DNA from: Acidiferrobacter thiooxydans
GTDB lineage: Bacteria; Pseudomonadota; Gammaproteobacteria; Acidiferrobacterales; Acidiferrobacteraceae
DNA length: 32,739 nucleotides
Reading direction: 5' to 3'
NCBI RefSeq assembly: GCF_003333315.1
Contig: NZ_PSYR01000004.1
Span: 1 to 32,739 of the forward strand
The notes below the pieces were generated by a model, which worked only from the letters and a program-made list of their open reading frames with translations, was not told the origin of the DNA and did not search any database. Made by a program: the position numbers and the translations under genes. Numbering within the stretch: position 1 is the first letter of the stretch; every line of letters begins with the position of its first letter. Of the stretch, positions 26,938 to 32,739 are shown piece after piece.

Positions 26938-28428
26938 TTAGCGGCCCGGATTCGTGCGCCCATACAGAAATGCCAGACGCGCGAGACGCGCTGGGATGGC
27001 CTCCGCGACATCCTCCCAATGGAACCGGAATCCCCAATTTCCGCCGCACTTCCCCGGGGTATTCATGCGCGCGCTACTGCCAAGACTCAGCACGTCCTGC
27101 CACGGTACCACGGCGAGACCGGCAACCGAGGCGATGACCGCGCGCATCACCGCCCACGCCGGGTCGCCGTTGGCATCCGGCAGATAATCATGCACGAGGG
27201 TCCGTTCGCGCGCGGTCAGCGCCGCATACCAACCGGTCGTGGTGTCATTATCGTGGGTGCCAGTATAGGCCACGCTGTTGGCCTGGTAATTGTGCGGGAG
27301 ATGCGGATTCCCGGGATCACCGTCGAAGCCAAATTGCAGGACACGCATGCCCGGCAGATCGTAGCGGTCGCGCAGGGCATGGACATCGTCTGTGATGATA
27401 CCGAGATCCTCGGCAATCAAGGGGAGATCCCCAAAGGCCTCTTGTAGGGCCTGGAGCAAGGCATCGCCGGGCACCGCCATCCATTCCCCGCCGGCCGCGG
27501 TAGGTGCCGAAGCCGGGACCGCCCAGGACGCGACGAAGCCGCGGAAATGGTCTATCCGCAACCAGTCGAACAGCTCCCGCTGGGTGCGCACCCGCTCGCG
27601 CCACCAGGCAAAGCCGTCGGCGGCCATGCGCGCCCACCGGTAATGCGGATTCCCCCAGCGCTGGCCGTGCGCCGAGAAATAATCGGGCGGCACGCCGGTC
27701 ACGATCTCCGGGCGTCCGTCGGCATCCAGCACGAAAAGATCGCGGTGTGCCCAGACATCGGCGCTGTCCTCGGCGACAAAGATCGGCATGTCCCCGAAAA
27801 GACGCAGGCCGCGCGCTGCGGCATAGCCGCGCAGCGCGTGCCACTGCCGGAAAAATACAAACTGCGCGAACGCCACCGCCTCGCAGGAATCGGACCCCGG
27901 ATAGGCCGCCAGTGCCTGCGGATCGCGATCCTTGAGGGCCGCCGGCCACTGCCACCAAGGCGCCCCGCCACACTGGGCCTTGATGCATTCGTAGGCGCAG
28001 TAATCCGGCAACCAAGCCGCATGGCGTACACGGAATTCCTGGAATTCGGCCTGGTCGGCGGCCGACGCATGCACCGCAAAACCGTGATAGGCGGCGCTGA
28101 GTGCCACCTCGCGCGCGGCGGCATCGGCCAAGGCCGCGCGGGCCTCGGCCATCCCGATCCAACCGCATTCAGCGAGATCTTCGAGGTCTATAAGTCCGAC
28201 ATCACCGGCATGCGCTGAGGGGCTATTGTAGGGTGAGCCGCCACCGGGCGGACCGAGCGGCAGGACCTGCCAGACGCTCACCCCGGCCGCCACCAAGACA
28301 TCCACGAAGCGTCGCGCGTGCGCGCCCATGGTGCCCTTGAGACCGTCCCCGGGCAGGGAGCTTGGATGTAGCAAAACGCCCAGGCGGCGACGATCGAGGA
28401 CCGGCGTGCCGCGCCGCTTAACCGTCAT
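26938..28428 (-). CDS. malQ: 4-alpha-glucanotransferase (MalQ, amylomaltase)
   Basis: A GH77 enzyme that transfers glucan segments between maltodextrins and releases glucose. The 496-residue intact frame is the short amylomaltase type. Motifs: RRRLGVLLHPSSLPG, WQVLPLGPPGGGSPYNSPSA, GDMPIFVAEDSADVWAH, DWLRIDHFRGF (nucleophile Asp293), LPLIAEDLG (acid/base Glu340), VAYTGTHDNDTTTGW (Asp393) and the ending MNTPGKCGGNWGFR. The family usually has N-x-PG-T near that end; the region is slightly divergent. Its ATG overlaps the GH57 stop by 4 bp, so the two are translationally coupled. It is the last gene of the leftward glgC-GH57-malQ group. Confidence 0.95.
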   Translation of the reverse strand: MTVKRRGTPVLDRRRLGVLLHPSSLPGDGLKGTMGAHARRFVDVLVAAGVSVWQVLPLGPPGGGSPYNSPSAHAGDVGLIDLEDLAECGWIGMAEARAALADAAAREVALSAAYHGFAVHASAADQAEFQEFRVRHAAWLPDYCAYECIKAQCGGAPWWQWPAALKDRDPQALAAYPGSDSCEAVAFAQFVFFRQWHALRGYAAARGLRLFGDMPIFVAEDSADVWAHRDLFVLDADGRPEIVTGVPPDYFSAHGQRWGNPHYRWARMAADGFAWWRERVRTQRELFDWLRIDHFRGFVASWAVPASAPTAAGGEWMAVPGDALLQALQEAFGDLPLIAEDLGIITDDVHALRDRYDLPGMRVLQFGFDGDPGNPHLPHNYQANSVAYTGTHDNDTTTGWYAALTARERTLVHDYLPDANGDPAWAVMRAVIASVAGLAVVPWQDVLSLGSSARMNTPGKCGGNWGFRFHWEDVAEAIPARLARLAFLYGRTNPGR

Positions 28429-30125
28429 AGCGCCCCGGACGAACGCATGGCACCACCGCGCTCGGAGCGGTCTGCGCCCTGCTGAGTGAACCCCTCCCCG
28501 GCAAGCGGAGATGGCGGCTCACCGAGGATGTGATAGAGGTCGGCGATGTGGCGGCGATACAGACGCTCGAAATCCTGCACCGTATCGCGCGGATTATAAT
28601 CGCCGAACCACCAGCACCAGTCGGAGCCCTCGCATACCGCCAGCGCCTCGCTGGCGCGCTCGGCGTCCTCGGGTGACAGCCGACCCTGGGCCATGACGCG
28701 ATCATAGTCGGCCTTCGCCTGGACGAGGATGTCCCAGGCACGGTTCTTGTCGGGGCTGCCGATCCAGGTCGCGAAGGTGCCATTCACCCAGCTACCGGCG
28801 ATGAGCGGCGGAAGCATGGCCGGGGCATGGCCCTCATCGATATATTGCGAGAAGGTCGTGAGATGGATCTGTGGGTGGGCCACCAATCGCTCGTAGAGCG
28901 CACGCAGGAAGTAGTACCCGTTCTCGGGGTAATACTCCCAGGCATTCTCCCCATCCATGATGATTGCGACCAGCGGCGCGTGACCGGGCTGCGCGGCGCG
29001 GGCGATGGTCTCCAGGTGCGAGATCAAGTTGCCGACGGCATCGTCGGCGTGCCAATCGGCATAGGAAAACCCGATCAGATCCGACAGGCCGTCGTCGCGA
29101 AAGACGCAGCGCACGGTCCGCCCCGGCTCCCCATAGATCCTGTGACACTGGCCATGGCCGCCGTCCTTGCCGCCCGCCTGCAGACTATGGCGCAGGACAC
29201 GCTCACCCGATGCCGTCCACTTGATCCCGGCGTCATCAAGCAACGCCAGCATCTGCGCGCTAAGACCGCCCTCGGCCGGCCAGCAGCCGGCGGCAGCGAA
29301 CCCGAAATGTCGAGCGAAGGCCTCCTGACCTGCCCGGATCTGCCAGCGCGCCCGCGCCTCGCCGCCCGGATAGTGCGGGGCGACCGGCAGGCGCACGTCC
29401 GGCTGCGCCTCGCGCGCCACCGCAAAATCGAGCAAAAGCGGCACGATCGGGTGCGTGTAGGGGGTAAACGACAGCTCCACTTGTCCGCTTTCGGCAAGCC
29501 TCCGGTAGCGAGGCACGAGGCCGGTCAGGATCTCCTCCGCCACCCTCAACACGGTGATCGCCGACTCCTCGTCGAAGCCCTCACCTCTTTGCAGAAGTGG
29601 GGCGATGCGCGCGTCCGCGCGCCGTACCGTCTCACCGAACCAGCCCAGGTGATACCAGACGACGAGATCGCGCAGATAATGGCAGTCGAGGTAACCGGAA
29701 AGCCCGGGGTCAGCGACCACGGGCGCGGCCAGCGCCACCAGGCGCTTGAACGCCGGGAACCGGTCGATCACGCGTGCCTTGTTGGCCTTGAGACAGGCCG
29801 CGATGAGCGCCGCGCGCTCCGGCCCAGGCGGCGGCCAATGACCGGCGAGCGCCGCGAGCAGCGGATCGCGCAGCGGCGTGCGCTCGCGTAGATAGGCCTG
29901 CAGCTGTTGCCCATAATCCGCAATCTGATCGAGCAGAACAGGTGAGAAATTGACGACGGCGCGCGCCCCTGGCACCGACTCGATATGCGCCGCCATATCG
30001 ACGTAATCCTTGATGGCATGCAGATACACCCATGGCTGCTGGTACTGGCCATCGGACAGGCGCCGGTACTGCGGCTGATGCATGTGCCAGCACAACACCA
30101 GATTCAAGCGGTCATCACCGGACAT
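28425..30125 (-). CDS. Glycoside hydrolase family 57 alpha-glucan enzyme
   Basis: A retaining alpha-glucan hydrolase or transferase with the GH57 barrel, 566 residues. The N-terminus LNLVLCWHMHQPQYR carries the HMHQP signature, and the catalytic pair is Glu285 in CWPAEGGLS and Asp391 in IIMDGENAWEYY. Other family blocks are SFTPYTHPIVPLLLD, GSWVNGTFATWIG and WCWWFGDYN. GH57 includes amylases, amylopullulanases, 4-alpha-glucanotransferases and branching enzymes; this sequence looks closest to the alpha-amylase/amylopullulanase-like group, but exact activity cannot be assigned. No signal peptide, so it acts in the cytosol on storage glucan. The start overlaps the glgC end by 11 bp and the stop overlaps malQ by 4 bp, so this is a tight operon. 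The tail after about residue 540 is low-complexity. Confidence 0.9.
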   Translation of the reverse strand: MSGDDRLNLVLCWHMHQPQYRRLSDGQYQQPWVYLHAIKDYVDMAAHIESVPGARAVVNFSPVLLDQIADYGQQLQAYLRERTPLRDPLLAALAGHWPPPGPERAALIAACLKANKARVIDRFPAFKRLVALAAPVVADPGLSGYLDCHYLRDLVVWYHLGWFGETVRRADARIAPLLQRGEGFDEESAITVLRVAEEILTGLVPRYRRLAESGQVELSFTPYTHPIVPLLLDFAVAREAQPDVRLPVAPHYPGGEARARWQIRAGQEAFARHFGFAAAGCWPAEGGLSAQMLALLDDAGIKWTASGERVLRHSLQAGGKDGGHGQCHRIYGEPGRTVRCVFRDDGLSDLIGFSYADWHADDAVGNLISHLETIARAAQPGHAPLVAIIMDGENAWEYYPENGYYFLRALYERLVAHPQIHLTTFSQYIDEGHAPAMLPPLIAGSWVNGTFATWIGSPDKNRAWDILVQAKADYDRVMAQGRLSPEDAERASEALAVCEGSDWCWWFGDYNPRDTVQDFERLYRRHIADLYHILGEPPSPLAGEGFTQQGADRSERGGAMRSSGAL

Positions 30126-31380
30126 AATGCAATTCCTGGCCCAGCATCTCGGGCGTCACCACGACGACCCCTTCCGGCGTCACATGATAACGGCGTGCGT
30201 CCTCGTCGTGATCCCAGCCTATGACACTGCCCTCAGGTATGCGACACCCTTTGTCGATGATCGCGCGCCGGATACGGCTATGCCGGCCTATGTCGACACT
30301 GCCCATGACCACCGAATCGATCACCTCCGCGTAGGAATGCGCATGCACCGCCGAAAACAACAGCGAATGACGGATACGCGCCCCAGAGATCACACAGCCG
30401 CCCGACACCATGGAGTCCACGGCCATGCCGCGGCGCCCGTCATCCTCATCGAAGATGAACTTGGCCGGCGGATACTGCTCCTGATAGGTCCAGATCGGCC
30501 AGGAGGTGTCATACAGGTTGAGCTCCGGGGTCACGCCGACCAACTCCATGTTGGCCTCCCAGTAGGCATCCAGCGTGCCGACGTCGCGCCAGTAGGCCGA
30601 TTGTCCACTGCCATCGCCCGAGAAGGCATAGGCCATGACCCGGTACCGATCTATGGCCCCGGGAATCACGTTATGCCCGAAATCATGCCGCGAGGCCTTG
30701 GTATCGGCATCCTTGACAAGCTGCTCATAGAGGAAGCGTGCGCTAAACACATAAATTCCCATGGAAGCGAGTGCGGTGTTGCCACCCGCGACGGTCGGTA
30801 TCGGATCGGCTGGCTTCTCGTCGAAGCGCACAATGCGCCCCATGTCGTCTGTGGCCATGACCCCAAAATCGCTCGCGCGATCGAGTGGGACATGCACGCA
30901 GCCTACGGTGAGGTCTGCGCCTTTGCGCACATGATGGGCAATCATCGGCCCGTAATCCATCTTGTAGACATGATCGCCGGCCAGGATCAGGACGTAATCC
31001 GGGTCATGATTGCGCACGATATCGAGGTTCTGGTAGACCGCATCGGCGGTCCCCGCGTACCACGAGGACTCGATACGCTGCTGCGCCGGTAAAAGTTCCA
31101 CGAACTCCCCGAAATCCCCGCGCAAGGTCCCCCAGCCTTTCTGGATATGATGGATGAGGGAGTGGGCCTTGTATTGGGTCAAGACCCCGATGCGCCGGAT
31201 GCCCGAGTTCACGCAATTCGACAGCGGGAAATCGATGACCCGGAACTTGCCCCCGAACGGCACTGCCGGTTTCGCGCGCCACATCGTCAGGTGCTTCAGC
31301 CGCGACCCGCGGCCGCCGGCAAGGATGAGCGCCAGGGTGTTGCGGGTAAGCTGGCTTACAAATCGGGGGGCCTGATCCAT
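30115..31380 (-). CDS. glgC: Glucose-1-phosphate adenylyltransferase (ADP-glucose pyrophosphorylase, GlgC)
   Basis: Makes ADP-glucose from glucose-1-phosphate and ATP, the committed step of bacterial glycogen synthesis. 421 residues. The nucleotidyltransferase domain shows LALILAGGRGSRLKHLT, RAKPAVPFGGKFRVIDFPLSNCVNSGI, WYAGTADAVYQN, ILAGDHVYKMDY and RFDEKPADP. A C-terminal left-handed beta-helix (VSGGCVISGARIRHSLLFSAVHAHSYAEVIDSVVMGSVDIG) is the usual allosteric and tetramer domain. The ATG at 31380 is chosen because GAGGAAATG lies at proper distance; an ATG nine bases earlier abuts that ribosome site. ADP-glucose normally serves glycogen synthase GlgA. No glgA is in the window, although GlgA/GlgM-type enzymes can also make maltose-1-phosphate for GlgE. 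Confidence 0.96.
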   Translation of the reverse strand: MDQAPRFVSQLTRNTLALILAGGRGSRLKHLTMWRAKPAVPFGGKFRVIDFPLSNCVNSGIRRIGVLTQYKAHSLIHHIQKGWGTLRGDFGEFVELLPAQQRIESSWYAGTADAVYQNLDIVRNHDPDYVLILAGDHVYKMDYGPMIAHHVRKGADLTVGCVHVPLDRASDFGVMATDDMGRIVRFDEKPADPIPTVAGGNTALASMGIYVFSARFLYEQLVKDADTKASRHDFGHNVIPGAIDRYRVMAYAFSGDGSGQSAYWRDVGTLDAYWEANMELVGVTPELNLYDTSWPIWTYQEQYPPAKFIFDEDDGRRGMAVDSMVSGGCVISGARIRHSLLFSAVHAHSYAEVIDSVVMGSVDIGRHSRIRRAIIDKGCRIPEGSVIGWDHDEDARRYHVTPEGVVVVTPEMLGQELHYVR

Positions 31381-31488
31381 CGACAGCATTTCCTCATGTT
31401 GTGGTGAAAGGGTGGATCCCATGGCTCAGCGCCGCCCACGGCCTTTGTCCGGCCTTGTCTTGCAGGACGCTCATCCACGCATAGTGCA

Positions 31489-32739
31489 TCAACTCCCGGT
31501 GCGGCGCGCCAAATAACGGCCGATCAGGGCACGGGTGGAGCTGTCGTGGGCACCCTCGCCGATGCCGCCGCGGATCTCGGAGGCGATGCGCCGCGCAAGC
31601 ACCTTGCCAAGCTCCACCCCCCACTGATCGAAGGAATCGATACCCCACACCACACCCTGCGTAAACACGCTGTGTTCATAAAGCGCAATGAGCGCGCCCA
31701 GCACACGCGGCGTCAAGGCCTCGCCGAGAACGATAGTGGTCGGGCGATTGCCCTCGCACACCCGATAGGGGATCTGCGCCGCCGGCACGCCCTCTTCGGC
31801 AAGCTGCGCCGCCGGGCGCCCAAAGGCCAGGGCCTCGGCCTGAGCCAGAAGGTTGGCCATCAAAAGGTCCTGGTGACCCGGCAGATCGGCGGATGAGCGG
31901 CAAAATCCGATCAGGTCGCAGGGCACGGCCTTGGTTCCCTGGTGCAGCAGCTGATAGAACGAGTGCTGGGCGTCGACCCCGGGCTCGCCCCACACGATCG
32001 GACCGGTCTGATAGGTCACCGGCCGTCCGGCGAGATCGACGTGCTTGCCGTTGCTCTCCATCTGCAACTGCTCCAGATAGGCCGGCAGACGCGCCAGCCC
32101 GTGCGCATAGGGCAATATCGCCTGGGTCTCCATGCCATGGAAATTGTTGTACCACACAGACAGCATCCCCATGAGCACCGGCAGATTACATTCGAGCGGC
32201 GCCGACTGGAAGTGCTCATCCATGTCGCGAAAGCCGGCGAGCATCTCCCGGAACCGCTCGGGCCCGATGGCGATCATAAGCGCCAGGCCGACCGCCGAAC
32301 CCAGGGAGTACCGTCCCCCGACCCAGTCCCAGAATACGAACATATGGGCGGCATCGATGCCAAAGCGCGCGACCTCCGCCGCGTTGGTCGAGACCGCGAC
32401 GAAATGCGCGGCCACTGCCGCGTCAGAGCCCAGCCCGGCCACGCACCATTGGCGCGCACTGCGCGCATTGGTCATGGTCTCCTCGGTCGTAAAGGTCTTG
32501 GAACAGACGATGAAAAGGGTCTCCGCGGGGTCCAGGTCCGCGGTCGCAGCACGCAACGCCTCGGAGTCGACGTTAGCCACGAAGCGCACGGCGATCGCCG
32601 GATCGGCGAACGGCCGCAGCGCCTGGCAGGCCATTTCCGGGCCGAGGTAGGAGCCGCCGATGCCGATATTGATCACCGTGCGGATGCGCTTGCCGCTATA
32701 GCCAGTCCACCTACCGTCGCGCACCTTGTCGGCGAACGC
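31489..32739 (-). CDS. pgi: Glucose-6-phosphate isomerase, 5' end cut by the window
   Basis: Interconverts fructose-6-phosphate and glucose-6-phosphate in the cytosol, here likely feeding hexose phosphate into glucan synthesis. The visible 416 residues start inside the protein ([16 protein letters not shown]) and include [104 protein letters not shown] and [23 protein letters not shown], with [13 protein letters not shown] at the end. The missing part is roughly 130 residues beyond the right edge. The gene precedes glgC in the same direction by 108 bp with no clear terminator between them. Confidence 0.97.
   Translation of the reverse strand, partial: AFADKVRDGRWTGYSGKRIRTVINIGIGGSYLGPEMACQALRPFADPAIAVRFVANVDSEALRAATADLDPAETLFIVCSKTFTTEETMTNARSARQWCVAGLGSDAAVAAHFVAVSTNAAEVARFGIDAAHMFVFWDWVGGRYSLGSAVGLALMIAIGPERFREMLAGFRDMDEHFQSAPLECNLPVLMGMLSVWYNNFHGMETQAILPYAHGLARLPAYLEQLQMESNGKHVDLAGRPVTYQTGPIVWGEPGVDAQHSFYQLLHQGTKAVPCDLIGFCRSSADLPGHQDLLMANLLAQAEALAFGRPAAQLAEEGVPAAQIPYRVCEGNRPTTIVLGEALTPRVLGALIALYEHSVFTQGVVWGIDSFDQWGVELGKVLARRIASEIRGGIGEGAHDSSTRALIGRYLARRTGS

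Overview
The window is a GC-rich stretch of bacterial chromosome. Its gene content (a bo3-type quinol oxidase subunit, GlgC, GlgB, GlgE, TreS-maltokinase, TreY/TreZ, MalQ and a sigma-54 activator) fits a gammaproteobacterium. An acidophilic sulfur or iron oxidiser such as Acidiferrobacter is possible, but that is a guess from gene content. I found no rRNA, tRNA or CRISPR array.

Layout. (1) 1-1780: a cyoA-like gene running off the left edge and broken by several frameshifts, then decayed IS110-like and IS630-like transposase fragments. (2) 1783-17586, all leftward: glgB, glgE, a treS-maltokinase fusion, a membrane protein of the mechanosensitive-channel TM-helix type, glgX, treZ, treY and an FMN-dependent PPOX-family gene. 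Spacings are 3 to 88 bp, so this is probably one operon transcribed from about 17.6 kb. (3) 17970-20521: an intact-ended 2552-bp IS4/IS50(Tn5)-group element with 21-bp terminal inverted repeats (20 of 21 identical), a perfect 10-bp target duplication, a Tn5-type DDE transposase and a downstream DUF4338 (DruA-like) gene. (4) 20595-23150, rightward: an alpha-glucan phosphorylase gene that faces, across a hairpin, a sigma-54 activator whose receiver domain has lost its phospho-acceptor. (5) 24.6-25.25 kb: a divergent control region with a near-perfect sigma-54 promoter and a 17-bp palindrome, feeding a small secreted DUF4168-like gene. (6) 25321-26511: an acyltransferase-3 membrane protein. (7) 26938-32739, leftward: pgi (cut by the window end), glgC, a GH57 enzyme and malQ, the last three with overlapping ends.

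How the genes work together. Pgi and GlgC take hexose phosphate to ADP-glucose. GlgE extends alpha-1,4-glucan with maltose-1-phosphate made by TreS plus maltokinase, and GlgB branches it. GlgX, GH57, MalQ and GlgP trim, rearrange and phosphorolyse the glucan. TreY and TreZ release trehalose from its reducing end, and TreS can return trehalose to the maltose pool. Together this is a storage-glucan and compatible-solute cycle. No glgA, otsA/otsB or pgm is present in the window.

Caution on sequence quality. At least ten single-base frameshifts break otherwise well-conserved genes. All lie left of 19.4 kb, and several fall in runs of three to five C or G where one extra base restores the frame. 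Many are more likely base-calling errors than real mutations, so the affected genes are annotated as full-length with the break marked. The sequence right of 19.4 kb shows none.
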